Assembly (NCBI GenBank): GCA_963977105.1
Contig: CAXBNI010000004.1
Span: forward strand, 124,001 to 188,000
Direction of reading: 5' to 3'
Source: UBA2705 sp963977105
Lineage (GTDB): Bacteria > Pseudomonadota > Alphaproteobacteria > Micavibrionales > Micavibrionaceae
DNA length: 64,000 nt
The notes beneath the pieces were generated by a model. That model was given only the letters and a program-made list of their open reading frames with translations, ran no database searches and had not been told where the DNA came from. Shown here one piece after another: positions 26,098-35,611 of this stretch (its first letter is position 1; every line of letters starts with the position of its first letter). Made by a program: the position numbers and the translations under genes.

Positions 26098-27411
26098 ATG
26101 CGTAATTTATCACTATCATGTGCAGCCTTGGCTTTAATGGGCTCAACATTTGTTGGCATGGAGCAGGCACAAGCAGCAGGCTTTTATATCCAAGAACAAT
26201 CATCATATCACCAAGGTATGTCTTTTGCAGGTGCTGCGGCTGATCCTGTTGATGCCTCGACAGCGTTTTATAACCCAGCAGGCCTCGTGCACCTTGATCG
26301 CGCACAAATACAAATTGGTACAAACCTTTTGCTACCTGATGCTAAAATTAAGGACACAGGGTCAACTGCGACAACGGCGGGTGGTTTTAATGGCGCCTTA
26401 AGTGGTACGGATAGTACAAACCCATATGACCCTACTTTAGTGCCGAATATTTACGCCGCTTACCCAGTGTCTGATGATAACGCATGGTGGATTGGCTTTG
26501 CCTTAACCGCGCCGTTTGGTTTAACGAATGAATATAACGATGATTATTTTGGCCGTTATGATTCTACACAATCAAATTTGAAAGTGATTGATTTTGCACC
26601 GACCGTGTCGTGGAAAATGAATGATAAACTGTCTTTTGGTCTCGGTATTGATGTCCAATATGCTGACGCGCATTTAGAAAATGCACTACCAACGCCAAGC
26701 GCAGCGGGGCCTTCTGTATCAACAGATGGCTATCAAGATTTGTCAGGTGATGATGTTTCTCTTGGTTATAATGCGGGCCTGTTGTGGACGCCTACGGATG
26801 AATGGCGCGTCGGCTTACATTACCGGAACGGCGTTGCACATGACCTTGAAGGTCGCGTGATTATTGCCGCGCCAAATGGCGGAGCCGTGCTTAATGTTCC
26901 TGGTGGAGCAGAGCTTGATTTGCCTAATATAGCAACGCTTGCTGCGGCTTACGACATTACCGAAAAACTGACAGTACAAGGTCATTTGATTTGGTTTGGC
27001 TGGTCTGAATTTGACGATATTCCTGTCCGTTTAATTAGCGGTACGACATCTTCTACAGCACAGAACTACAAAGATACTGTTGCAGCGGCTTTAGGCTTTA
27101 AATACAAGCTTGATGATCAGTGGGAATTAAAAGCAGGTTTCCAATATGATGAAACACCAACCGAAGATGGTTACCGTTCAACACGTACGCCAGATGGAGA
27201 CCGTAGTTGGTATTCACTCGGTGCAACTTATAAGTTAAATGAAAATGTGTCTTTTGACGTTGCGGGTACATATATTGATATCAGCGAAGAAAAAATTGAC
27301 CTGACCAAAAACTTTAATTATGGCGGCGGTCAAACGGCTTCTGTGGACATTAACGGTGAGACAGAAGGCGACGTTGCTATTGTTTCATTCGGTGTGAGTT
27401 ACAAGTTTTAG
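26098..27411 (+). CDS. OmpP1/FadL family outer membrane transporter
   Basis: This 437-aa beta-barrel protein takes up hydrophobic compounds such as long-chain fatty acids. The signal peptide ends near AQAAG. The mature N-terminus has the FadL hatch pattern GFYIQEQS, then AGAAADPVDASTAFYNPAG (NPA motif). Alternating hydrophobic strands continue to a C-terminal aromatic residue (VSYKF). The ribosome binding site is strong (GGGAGG). A terminator follows, so it is a single-gene unit. Confidence 0.93.
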   Translation: MRNLSLSCAALALMGSTFVGMEQAQAAGFYIQEQSSYHQGMSFAGAAADPVDASTAFYNPAGLVHLDRAQIQIGTNLLLPDAKIKDTGSTATTAGGFNGALSGTDSTNPYDPTLVPNIYAAYPVSDDNAWWIGFALTAPFGLTNEYNDDYFGRYDSTQSNLKVIDFAPTVSWKMNDKLSFGLGIDVQYADAHLENALPTPSAAGPSVSTDGYQDLSGDDVSLGYNAGLLWTPTDEWRVGLHYRNGVAHDLEGRVIIAAPNGGAVLNVPGGAELDLPNIATLAAAYDITEKLTVQGHLIWFGWSEFDDIPVRLISGTTSSTAQNYKDTVAAALGFKYKLDDQWELKAGFQYDETPTEDGYRSTRTPDGDRSWYSLGATYKLNENVSFDVAGTYIDISEEKIDLTKNFNYGGGQTASVDINGETEGDVAIVSFGVSYKF

Positions 27412-27435
27412 CCTCTCGTTTGAGTGTATAAATAT

Positions 27436-27468
27436 AAAGCGTGCCTCTGTATTGAGGTGCGTTTTTTT
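27436..27468 (+). terminator. Rho-independent terminator after the FadL gene
   Basis: A stem around CCTC / GAGG is extended by G-C and wobble pairs and ends in T7. It lies between the FadL gene and convergent holA. Confidence 0.65.
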
Positions 27469-27505
27469 ATGTGCGTTTAATGTAGGGGCAAGGGTGATGA
27501 AGCAA

Positions 27506-28534
27506 TTATTTCGCGAGGGCGAGGATTGTTTGCGCTGTGATCGTCATATTGTTATAGCCAGTGGTTTTACATTTCGCTTCGACGTCATTGATGCGCTGGA
27601 TGGCCTGCACTAAGCGCGGCTTTGACCAGTTCTGCACTTGGCGCAGGAACTGGTCTTGTACTTTAAAAAACAATGGTGGTTTGAGCTTTTTGCTCGCTTC
27701 AAATATTGTGCTGCCTGCGATGACACGCTCTTTCGTGATCAGCAGCCGTTTAAGGTGGCGCTGAATGGCGCGGTGAATGGCAATAGGCTCTGTGCCTTCA
27801 GCGACAAGACGGTCAAAAGCTTTGAGCGCTTTGTCTTTTTGGCCATCACATAATGCATAGATTAAATCATCGTAATTTACATTACCACCATCACTAATAA
27901 TCGTTGCAGCAAGTTCATAGCTCAGTGTTTGTGGCGCAGCAAAACCATCATTAAAAGCGCCTAAATAAAGCGCAATTTTTTCAAGCTCGGCATACATAAA
28001 ATTACGGTTGCCTGTCAAGTTCTGTGACAAATAAGTGATGGCGTCACGGTCAGGGTTTATACCGTTTGCAGCAAGCTTTTCACGGATTACGCCAGCAATG
28101 TCACGGTCGCTTTCCATGTAACAAGGAATCGCTGCAGCATTTTTATCTTTTTCGCAGCATAAACGCAGCGATGAACGTGCGTCTAAATCGCCACCCTCAA
28201 TCAGCACAAGGCTTTCAGCAGAAGGCGTTTTTAAATAAGATTTAAGCGCGGCTGTTAATGTATTACCGGCATCACGAAGAATAATCAGGCGATCACCGCC
28301 CATCATAGAAATGGCCTGCGCTTCATCCATTAGTCGCGCGGGGTCTTCAATGATCTGGCTGGCATCGAGCTTTATTACATTAAAGGGGTCGTTAAGATCA
28401 GAACAAACTGTTTTGCCGATTGTTTCAAGGCGCTCAGATAGCAGGCCACGCTCTGGCCCATAGAGCAAGATAACCCGCGCTTTTGCAGCGGGTGACTTTA
28501 CAAAATTGTTAATGTCTCTGGCGGCTATTTTCAT
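27506..28534 (-). CDS. holA: DNA polymerase III delta subunit
   Basis: This 342-aa clamp-loader subunit opens the beta clamp. HolA features are the N-terminal VILLYGPERGLLSER, the AQAISMMGGDRLIILRD segment and the C-terminal helical region (HRAIQRHLKRLL). It is the last gene of leuS-lptE-holA, a conserved bacterial order. Confidence 0.92.
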   Translation of the reverse strand: MKIAARDINNFVKSPAAKARVILLYGPERGLLSERLETIGKTVCSDLNDPFNVIKLDASQIIEDPARLMDEAQAISMMGGDRLIILRDAGNTLTAALKSYLKTPSAESLVLIEGGDLDARSSLRLCCEKDKNAAAIPCYMESDRDIAGVIREKLAANGINPDRDAITYLSQNLTGNRNFMYAELEKIALYLGAFNDGFAAPQTLSYELAATIISDGGNVNYDDLIYALCDGQKDKALKAFDRLVAEGTEPIAIHRAIQRHLKRLLITKERVIAGSTIFEASKKLKPPLFFKVQDQFLRQVQNWSKPRLVQAIQRINDVEAKCKTTGYNNMTITAQTILALAK

Positions 28535-28562
28535 TGTCTGTTTTGGGCCTTTAAATGTGGCT

Positions 28563-29102
28563 TTATTCCTGCGCGTTTAAGGCGAGCGCAATTTGACGTT
28601 CAATTTGTGCAGCAAGGTTTTTAAGGCCGTTTTCACGTGCATAGTTTCTGGAAACTCGCGTCGTAAACTGGCTTTCTAAAATATTGTAACTGGTTGTTGA
28701 CCAAACCCTTTTTTGTAACAGGACTTTATCATCACTTTTACGTTTGAATACTAGCTCTGTACTTAACTTCAGACTCGCGATTGTTGCATCGGATTCTTTG
28801 GTTATATCTAGATCAGTCTTGGTTTCTGTAATACTTTTTATCTGTAAAGTATAGAGTGGCGCACGGTTGGTGCCGCTATTATGCAGGCGGTCAATCAAAG
28901 CATTACGTAAGAACTGGCCTTCGCGGTCATTAATCAGCCCAATATCAATGCGGCGCATAAGCTCTTCGGTGTTGGCCTGGCTGGCGCCCGTTGATACGTT
29001 GCCGTAAATGGGCTGAAAACCGCAGGAAGAAAGCAAAAATAAGGCCGAGAAAATACCTAAAAACGGAAGGCTTTTTTGAGATGGTTTTTTTGCAATTCTC
29101 AT
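28563..29102 (-). CDS. lptE: LPS assembly lipoprotein LptE
   Basis: This lipoprotein of about 179 aa plugs the LptD barrel that inserts lipopolysaccharide into the outer membrane. The signal peptide ends with the lipobox LLSSC, followed by GFQPIYG, a hallmark of LptE. The rest has the expected alpha/beta LptE fold pattern. The ATG at 29102 is chosen because AAGGAT precedes it. Longer starts would overlap leuS. It is transcribed with leuS and holA. Confidence 0.9.
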   Translation of the reverse strand: MRIAKKPSQKSLPFLGIFSALFLLSSCGFQPIYGNVSTGASQANTEELMRRIDIGLINDREGQFLRNALIDRLHNSGTNRAPLYTLQIKSITETKTDLDITKESDATIASLKLSTELVFKRKSDDKVLLQKRVWSTTSYNILESQFTTRVSRNYARENGLKNLAAQIERQIALALNAQE

Positions 29103-29127
29103 GGTTATTTTTATCCTTATTTTGCGC

Positions 29128-31701
29128 TTAACCGACAACAACATTAACAACGCGGCCTGGAACAACGATGACTTTGCGAATGGTTTTGCCTTCAAGAGCG
29201 CGGCGCACGGCAGGCTCGCTTAGTGCCTGTTCTTCGGCGTCACTTTTTTCAATATCTTTTGGCAGTTTAATTGTGGCGCGTAATTTGCCGTTCACTTGAA
29301 CTGCTATATTGACAGTATCCTCGACAATCAGACTTTCATCCGTCACAGGCCATGGGGCATCATATAGTTTATTTTGGTGACCGAAATCTTGCCAAAGCTG
29401 CTCTGTCACATGAGGGATCATTGGGTTCATCATGCGTATCAAATATTCAAGCGCCTCTTTAACTGCCCAATTATCGTCATTGCTTGCCGTCTTGAAGCTG
29501 GTAATCGCATTATAAAGTTCACGGCAACGGGCCACGGCTTTGTTCATGTGGAAGTTTGTTATATCTGCTTTTATTTGACTCGCCGTTTTATGGGTCAGGC
29601 CACGAAGCGCTTTCGACTCATCCGAGAGCCCTGAAGGTGCATCTGCGGTTAAGTTATGCTTTTGGTCAATAAAATCATGCGTGGTACGATGAAGTTTATT
29701 AATGAAACGCCATGCACCTTCAAGACCCGATTCAGACCATTCCAAATCACGGTCAGGCGGCGAGTCAGAGAGAATGAATAAGCGCGCAGAATCTGCGCCG
29801 TAGCTATCCATTATCTCTTGCGGGTCAATGACGTTCTTTTTTGATTTTGACATTTTAATCACCGCGCCCTCAGTGATTTTTTCACCAGTGTTTGCATGGG
29901 TAAAGCTGCCATCGTCCTGTTTCATGACGTCATTTGGGAAAACCCATTTGCCGCTTTCGTCTTTATACGTGGCGTGGTTGACCATGCCTTGAGTGTAGAG
30001 CGCTTTGAAGGGCTCTTTGACATCTGTGTATCCGCAGGCAGACAGCGCACGCATAAAGAAGCGTGCATATAATAAATGCATCACAGCATGTTCTACGCCG
30101 CCAATATATTGGTCAACAGGTAGCCAGTAATCAGCTTTATCCTTGGCGAAGGCCTTGTCTTCGTTTTGCGCATCACAATAGCGGGCAAAATACCAACTTG
30201 ATTCGAAGAAAGTATCAAACGTATCGGTTTCGCGCTGTGCTTCGGCGCCGCACTCTGGGCAGCTTGTATGCTTCCACGTTGGGTGGTTTGCCAGTGGGCT
30301 GCCAGCTTCTTCAAAACTTACATCTTCAGGCAAGATAACAGGGAGCTGATCCTCAGGCACAGGGACAATGCCGCACGCTGCGCAGTGGATCATTGGTATT
30401 GGGCAGCCCCAATAACGCTGACGAGATACACCCCAATCACGAATACGGTACTGGGTTTTGCCCTGCCCCATATTTTTTTCTTCGATTTTTGAGATGATAA
30501 GCGATTTCGCCGCTTCAATGTCTAACCCGTCTAAAAATGCAGAATTGGCAAGTTTGCCTTCGCCTGAATATGCTTTACCTTCGAGCTGGAAGCTCGCCGC
30601 GTCTTCATTTTCAGGAATAACAACCGGTTTAATATCTAGGCCGTATTTGGTTGCAAATTCAAAGTCACGTTGGTCATGCGCAGGGACGCCAAAAATTGCG
30701 CCTGTGCCGTAATCCATCAAAATAAAATTGGCGATATATAATGGTAGTGTTAAGCCGTCGACAAAAGGATGGTTGACGCTATAGCCTGTATCAAAACCAA
30801 GTTTATCTGCTTTTTCAATCGCTGCTTCTGATGTGCCTAGGGCTTGGCACTGCTGAATGAATGCTGTAAAGCCGTCTTTATCACCAGCGAGTTTTTCTGC
30901 CAAAGGGTGGTCTGGAGCGATGGCAACGAAAGACGCACCAAAAATAGTGTCTGGGCGCGTGGTGAAAACTTCTAAGCCGTCATCATAATTGTTGATGTCC
31001 CATTTGAACTGTAGGCCTTGCGACTTACCAATCCAGTTATCTTGCATTGTGCGGACCTTTTCAGGCCAGCCGCCAAGGTCATCAAGCGCCGTAAGCAAAT
31101 CATCCGCATATTCAGAAATTTTCAGGAACCACTGGTTCAATGTACGGCGTTCCACAGGCGCGCCGGAGCGCCAGCCACAGCCATCAACGACTTGTTCATT
31201 GGCCAGTACGGTGTTTTCAACAGGGTCCCAATTGACGACAGATTCTTTTCTGTAAGCAAGGTCATTTTTATAAAAATCGAGGAACATTTTTTGTTCATGG
31301 CGATAATAATCAGGGGAGCATGTTGCGACTTCACGCGACCAATCAAATGATAGGCCCATGGCTTTTAGCTGTTCGCGCATGACGGCGATGTTCTCATAAG
31401 TCCATTCAGCTGGGTGGCGGCCATTTTCAATTGCCGCGTTTTCAGCGGGTAGGCCAAAGGCGTCCCAGCCCATAGGGTGCACAACATTATAACCTTCAGC
31501 TTTACGAAAACGTGCCACAACATCACCGAGCGTATAATTACGGACGTGACCAACATGAATTTTGCCTGATGGGTAAGGGAACATTTCAAGGACGTAATAT
31601 TTTTCTTTACCCTCGACATGGTCTTCGACAGTGAAGGCCTCCTCATCTGCCCATAAGCTTTGCCATTTTTTCTCAGTTTCCTGAATGTTGTAACGGTCCA
31701 T
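29128..31701 (-). CDS. leuS: Leucyl-tRNA synthetase
   Basis: This 857-aa class I synthetase charges tRNA-Leu. The HIGH-type motif is HVGH in YPSGKIHVGHVRNYTLGD (about 42-59), the editing domain includes TTRPDTIFGAS, and KMSKS appears intact as IKMSKSKKN near 620. Length is normal. No T-box or obvious leader is seen upstream. It is first in the leuS-lptE-holA unit. Confidence 0.97.
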   Translation of the reverse strand: MDRYNIQETEKKWQSLWADEEAFTVEDHVEGKEKYYVLEMFPYPSGKIHVGHVRNYTLGDVVARFRKAEGYNVVHPMGWDAFGLPAENAAIENGRHPAEWTYENIAVMREQLKAMGLSFDWSREVATCSPDYYRHEQKMFLDFYKNDLAYRKESVVNWDPVENTVLANEQVVDGCGWRSGAPVERRTLNQWFLKISEYADDLLTALDDLGGWPEKVRTMQDNWIGKSQGLQFKWDINNYDDGLEVFTTRPDTIFGASFVAIAPDHPLAEKLAGDKDGFTAFIQQCQALGTSEAAIEKADKLGFDTGYSVNHPFVDGLTLPLYIANFILMDYGTGAIFGVPAHDQRDFEFATKYGLDIKPVVIPENEDAASFQLEGKAYSGEGKLANSAFLDGLDIEAAKSLIISKIEEKNMGQGKTQYRIRDWGVSRQRYWGCPIPMIHCAACGIVPVPEDQLPVILPEDVSFEEAGSPLANHPTWKHTSCPECGAEAQRETDTFDTFFESSWYFARYCDAQNEDKAFAKDKADYWLPVDQYIGGVEHAVMHLLYARFFMRALSACGYTDVKEPFKALYTQGMVNHATYKDESGKWVFPNDVMKQDDGSFTHANTGEKITEGAVIKMSKSKKNVIDPQEIMDSYGADSARLFILSDSPPDRDLEWSESGLEGAWRFINKLHRTTHDFIDQKHNLTADAPSGLSDESKALRGLTHKTASQIKADITNFHMNKAVARCRELYNAITSFKTASNDDNWAVKEALEYLIRMMNPMIPHVTEQLWQDFGHQNKLYDAPWPVTDESLIVEDTVNIAVQVNGKLRATIKLPKDIEKSDAEEQALSEPAVRRALEGKTIRKVIVVPGRVVNVVVG

Positions 31702-31753
31702 AATGTCTCTGTACTCTTTGATGTTCTCTAGTTACTGGATGTCTTGGCGGTGT

Positions 31754-32302
31754 TTAATTGTCGCTGCCGCTCGCTATACGCAATTGACGCGCTCTTGTAA
31801 GAACGGCGTCTTCCATTTTGCGTGCGGTGTCATCAGTGACCTTTGTATCGCTCCAGCCTTGTGACGTTCTGACTTGACGGAAGACGCGGACACGAATGCC
31901 ATCAGCTTTTAACTGCTCACTAAGAATGAAAACATTCAGTTTTAGGCGCTCATTTTGTGCGCTCTGCGCCGTGTACCAATCCGTAATAATCACGCCGCCA
32001 AACGGGTCAACGCTTGCGAGAGGCATGAATGATACGGTATCAAGCGCTGCGCGCCATAAATAGCTGTTTACGCCAATGGCCGAGCCTTGATTATTCTTTT
32101 TGTCGTCTTTACCAAATAAACCGACACCTTTGCCGCCAAAAATACCATCAGGCTCGCTATATATATTATCATCACCAGTCACAGAACGGTCATACCCTGT
32201 TGGGTATTTGGCTTCGCCTTTTTCAAGAATGCTACAGCCGCCAACAAAGCCTGCAAATAATACAGTTGTGGCCAAAAATGATAGTGATTTTAAATTGCGC
32301 AT
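31754..32302 (-). CDS. DUF3576 lipoprotein
   Basis: This 182-aa protein has a lipobox (FVGGC), a glycine-rich segment with GIFGGKGVGLFG, and the conserved core SYLWRAALDTVSFMPLASVDPFGGVIITDWY typical of DUF3576. The family is largely alphaproteobacterial and of unknown function, probably attached to a membrane. It is about 50 nt upstream of leuS on the same strand and may be co-transcribed. Confidence 0.85.
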   Translation of the reverse strand: MRNLKSLSFLATTVLFAGFVGGCSILEKGEAKYPTGYDRSVTGDDNIYSEPDGIFGGKGVGLFGKDDKKNNQGSAIGVNSYLWRAALDTVSFMPLASVDPFGGVIITDWYTAQSAQNERLKLNVFILSEQLKADGIRVRVFRQVRTSQGWSDTKVTDDTARKMEDAVLTRARQLRIASGSDN

Positions 32303-32525
32303 GATATGTACTTCTTTTTTATCTTTAAAGTTACAGTTTCCTAGATTCTCAATAGCATGCTAGGCCGTTCTGCTCAACCTTTTTAGCATGGGGGAAAGAA
32401 AAGAATTCGCTGTTTATTGTGATTTCCGCTGGTTTGCGTACGGTTTATATACGGGGAAGCTTGTATTCGGCGGTATTAGAATATATATCAATAGGAAGCA
32501 GTATTAACAATAAAAAGTGTATGTA

Positions 32526-33170
32526 ATGTTTAGAACCTACCTGAGAACCTTTTTCCTTTTTGGCTTCGCCGCTTTTTGCATCGTCGCAAACGCCTCGACA
32601 GTCTCTGCAGCAGACAATGTAAATCAGGCCGTCCCTGAGGTGGTTAAAGCAGAGCAATACTTAAATGGGCTTAGACATTTAAAAGCACGCTTTGTTATGA
32701 CGGCGCATGATGGCGCGCAGTTATCGGGTAGTTTTTATCTAAACAGGCCTGGTAAGCTGCGTTTTAATTTTGACTTGCCAGTAAAAGATTTTATCGTCGC
32801 TGATGGGCGCTTTATTTATTTTTACGACGATGCATTAGGGGAGCAAAGCAATGCTCCGATCGGTACTACATTAGCGGACTTTTTACTGCGCGATAATATT
32901 TCACTGCGCGATGACATTACGGTGAACAGAGTTTTACGTGCGGCTGGCCTTGTTCAAATCAGCTTGGCGCAAAAAGAAGACCCCGGCGCAGGGCAGTTGA
33001 TACTCGGTTTTGATGAAAGCTCATTTGAGCTTCGCAAGTGGCGCGTTATCGATTCACTTGGTAACATCACTGAAGTTGCTTTATTTGACTTGGAGCGTGA
33101 CCCTGTATTTGAAGAAGACTTGTTTTTTTATAGAAAACCAAAGCAGGCTGGTGCGCGGTATAATGATTAA
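32526..33170 (+). CDS. Outer-membrane lipoprotein carrier LolA-family protein
   Basis: This protein of about 214 aa is a periplasmic carrier that ferries lipoproteins to the outer membrane. The signal peptide ends near VSAAD. The half-barrel pattern is visible: AEQYLNGLRHLKARF, GSFYLNRPGKLRFNF, then FYDDALGEQ. I chose the ATG at 32526, and a GTG at 32517 is possible. Its end overlaps the flavin reductase gene by 8 nt, making a lolA-reductase-recR unit that I have not seen as a standard order. Confidence 0.88.
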   Translation: MFRTYLRTFFLFGFAAFCIVANASTVSAADNVNQAVPEVVKAEQYLNGLRHLKARFVMTAHDGAQLSGSFYLNRPGKLRFNFDLPVKDFIVADGRFIYFYDDALGEQSNAPIGTTLADFLLRDNISLRDDITVNRVLRAAGLVQISLAQKEDPGAGQLILGFDESSFELRKWRVIDSLGNITEVALFDLERDPVFEEDLFFYRKPKQAGARYND

Positions 33171-33945
33171 GTTGAGTGGGCCACGTTTTCAGGCAAAGAT
33201 TTTATCCGTCTCACGCCTTGATAATGACATTTATGAAATACGACTGACGCCGCCAGAGGTCACTTTGGGCGAAGGCGAATTTTATTATGTTGCGGGTCAA
33301 TATTGCGGCTTAGGCCTAGTTAATGATGTGGGTCATATGCGCCCTTTCTCAATTGCAGGTGCACCCGACCAAGGATATTTAGAGTTTCACATTCGTGATA
33401 ATGGCCAGGGCTTAAGCGCGACGCTTTGTGATGTAAAACAAATCGGTTTACCCGTTTATTTAACACAGGCCGCAGGTGATGTGCATTTAGTGGGTGATGC
33501 AACGCGCGACATTGTGATGTTTGCTGGCGGTACGGGCTATGCACCGATGCGTGCGATATTACAAAGCTTGGTGGCGCAAGGCTTTAGCCACAACATTGAT
33601 GTTTTTATAGGTGGCCGTGATTTAGGTGCGCTTTATATGTTTGAAGAATTGCTTAACCTTTCGCGTGCATTGCCTCAGCTGTCTGCTTACTTCTGTGCAG
33701 ATGATGTTAGCGATCAACGTAATGACCTCAAGGCTAACGTTTATCATGGTAATTTGCGGGCGCTTGCACAGCGCCATGTAAAGGAAGGTTTGCAAGATAA
33801 ACGGATATATATATCGGGCCCGCCGGCGATGGTCATAGACATTCAAGGCTTTGCGCTAGATAATAATGCACATAAAGACTTTATGCATCTGGACGAAGAA
33901 AATATTGCCGCGTATGTGAAGCAGTACAAAGAGAATAAGAAGTAG
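33163..33945 (+). CDS. FNR-family NAD(P)H-flavin reductase
   Basis: This protein of about 260 aa has the ferredoxin-reductase fold: the FAD motif RPFSIAG, the pyridine-nucleotide motif FAGGTGYAPMRAIL, and the C-terminal ISGPPAMV. No ferredoxin domain is present, so it resembles stand-alone Fre-type reductases. The substrate is unknown. The ATG at 33163 lies inside the end of lolA, and recR begins 4 nt after its stop. Confidence 0.85.
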   Translation: MIKLSGPRFQAKILSVSRLDNDIYEIRLTPPEVTLGEGEFYYVAGQYCGLGLVNDVGHMRPFSIAGAPDQGYLEFHIRDNGQGLSATLCDVKQIGLPVYLTQAAGDVHLVGDATRDIVMFAGGTGYAPMRAILQSLVAQGFSHNIDVFIGGRDLGALYMFEELLNLSRALPQLSAYFCADDVSDQRNDLKANVYHGNLRALAQRHVKEGLQDKRIYISGPPAMVIDIQGFALDNNAHKDFMHLDEENIAAYVKQYKENKK

Positions 33946-33949
33946 TTAT

Positions 33950-34552
33950 ATGGCACAATTAACCGCATTAGATAACCTTATGAAGCAGCTTGCTGCCTTA
34001 CCTGGGCTGGGCCGGCGTTCAGCGCGCCGTACGGCTTTGCACCTTTTGCTAAATAAAGAGGCCGCGTTGGAGCCATTGTTAAAGACCTTACAGCACGCAC
34101 GAGATTCTATTGTTGAGTGTGATTTCTGTGGGAATATTGATGAAATTTCGCCCTGTAGTATTTGTGTTGACGATAAGCGGAACGACGCATTGCTTTGCGT
34201 GGTTGAGGGCGTGTCTGATATATGGGCGATTGAACGCACGCGGAGCTTTAATGGGCGCTATCACGTGTTAGGCGGTGTGTTATCGCCGTTAGAAGGTGTC
34301 TCACCTGAGGATCTAAACATTCCAAGCTTATTGATACGTTTAGAATCTGGCGGTGTTGATGAGGTTATTTTGGCAATGGGCGCAACTGTGGACGGTCAAA
34401 CCACTGCGCATTATTTGGCCGATGAAATCAGCGCGGGGCATAGTGCACTTGCGATTACGCGCCTTGCGCATGGCGTTCCCATTGGCGGTGAGCTCGACTA
34501 TCTTGACGAAGGCACTATATCGACGGCCCTGAAGTCACGGGCGGCGATATAG
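33950..34552 (+). CDS. recR: Recombination protein RecR
   Basis: This 200-aa protein works with RecO/RecF in loading RecA at gaps. An N-terminal helix-hairpin-helix (ALPGLGRRSARRTALHLL) is followed by a zinc finger with C57, C60, C69 and C72, and a Toprim domain with VVEGVSDIWAIER. It lacks the usual dnaX-ebfC neighbours and instead follows lolA and a flavin reductase. Confidence 0.95.
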   Translation: MAQLTALDNLMKQLAALPGLGRRSARRTALHLLLNKEAALEPLLKTLQHARDSIVECDFCGNIDEISPCSICVDDKRNDALLCVVEGVSDIWAIERTRSFNGRYHVLGGVLSPLEGVSPEDLNIPSLLIRLESGGVDEVILAMGATVDGQTTAHYLADEISAGHSALAITRLAHGVPIGGELDYLDEGTISTALKSRAAI

Positions 34553-34614
34553 CGGTGATCCGAATGATAATGCCCTTAGCTTTATCGCCGCCTTTGCCAC
34601 TTTTTTTCCTGTGT

Positions 34615-34637
34615 AAACTTAAAGGTTTAAGTTTTTT
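34615..34637. terminator. AU-rich bidirectional terminator
   Basis: A 9-bp perfect inverted repeat AAACTTAAA / TTTAAGTTT around GG is followed by T-rich sequence. It lies between recR and the convergent small gene, overlapping the latter's stop. The low G+C of the stem makes it weak. Confidence 0.5.
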
Positions 34638-34962
34638 CTGATATATATAACGTTCCATTCCCGCCTGCCGTTATCGCGGCAATATGGGCGTTCTGAGCGC
34701 TGTCATTTGGCCCTATGGCAAGGTCCAAATATGTACCTGCAGGCAGGAAGTGATCACTATCCGCAGCGCTAACAGCGCTATTACCTATATTTATAAAACT
34801 ATCTTCTGTGGCGTAAAGGCCGATAACATCCGTCTCAGTACCGAAGGCAACGAGGTTTCTTGCGCTGATACCTGTTGTGCTTACTTTGTGTGCGCCGCTG
34901 CCTTTAAGCCTGAGCGTTGGAATAGGATTGCCGTTTGTGTCCTGCGGAAGTAATGAAGTCAT
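34627..34962 (-). CDS. Small phage-structural-like protein, 111 aa
   Basis: The pattern (LPQDTNGNPIPTLRLKGSGAHKV at the start, then ISARNLVAFG, a middle with HFLPAGTYLDLAIGP, and end GNGTLYISEK) resembles small beta-rich proteins found near capsid or tail genes in alphaproteobacterial phages and gene transfer agents. No other phage gene is nearby, so it may be a captured or domesticated gene. The ATG at 34962 is chosen because AAAAGG lies about 8 nt upstream. This is similarity of pattern only. Confidence 0.55.
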   Translation of the reverse strand: MTSLLPQDTNGNPIPTLRLKGSGAHKVSTTGISARNLVAFGTETDVIGLYATEDSFINIGNSAVSAADSDHFLPAGTYLDLAIGPNDSAQNAHIAAITAGGNGTLYISEKT

Positions 34963-35009
34963 GATGATACCTTTTTGTGATTGTATGATTACAGCATTTA
35001 TTTCCGCCA

Positions 35010-35046
35010 TAAAAAAAGCCGCAAGCTTTTAACAAGCATTGCGGCA
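35010..35046 (-). terminator. Rho-independent terminator after the membrane-protein gene
   Basis: On the minus strand GCCGCAA / TTGCGGC with an inner GCTT / AAGC pairing ends in T7. It stops transcripts of the parA-parB-membrane protein unit before the small phage-like gene. Confidence 0.8.
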
Positions 35047-35084
35047 GAGACAGTAGTGGTGTGTATGAGAGTATTATGTTCCTA

Positions 35085-35600
35085 TTATGTTCTTTTGTCA
35101 ATATGTTTTTTTGCGTAATAACAGCGACGTTTTTTTGTTGGCCAAAGCAGGCCGGCGCTAAGCGCAAAAGCAAAAATATTTATCACATTATACGACGCAT
35201 TAATCAGGCCGCTATCTAAAACAGCAATAATGCCAAACGGCGCAACGAAAATAAAATTGTAAAATGGGTTGAGCTGTGTACGCGTCGCTTTATAGCCACG
35301 TATTATACGCTCTGCCATATAGAGTATCGCGAGAAAAGGCAGCGCCGCGAAAATAAATCCAGCCATATCAAGGCGTGTAAGTAAGCTTGGCATGGATAGG
35401 GCATCTAGATGCATTGAGCTTGATAATGTTACAAATATGCCAATCGCAAACGTCATAACCGCATATTTTTTTCGCAAATCTAAGTGAAAAAAATTACGAT
35501 TAAGGGTACTAGCAAAGGTACTCTTAATCGTTTTGTGCGGCGCTGGTCCTGCGCGTAAGCAACCCGCTAATGTATTATTTGGCTGTGCGCTTTTGTGCAT
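35085..35600 (-). CDS. Hypothetical membrane protein downstream of parB
   Basis: This 171-aa protein has a polar N-terminus and about four hydrophobic helices (around 48-65, 73-92, 112-128 and 134-150), ending in a basic tail. I do not recognise the family. The start is supported by TGAGG just upstream, and it begins 11 nt after the parB stop, so it is probably in the parAB transcript. Whether it links to segregation is unknown. Confidence 0.7.
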   Translation of the reverse strand: MHKSAQPNNTLAGCLRAGPAPHKTIKSTFASTLNRNFFHLDLRKKYAVMTFAIGIFVTLSSSMHLDALSMPSLLTRLDMAGFIFAALPFLAILYMAERIIRGYKATRTQLNPFYNFIFVAPFGIIAVLDSGLINASYNVINIFAFALSAGLLWPTKKRRCYYAKKHIDKRT

Positions 35601-35611
35601 GGTGCCTCACA

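Noticed and set aside
28629..28645. TTTTCACGTGCATAG in lptE, a possible degenerate parS
   Set aside because: One arm is lost, and the three perfect sites make a degenerate one unnecessary.
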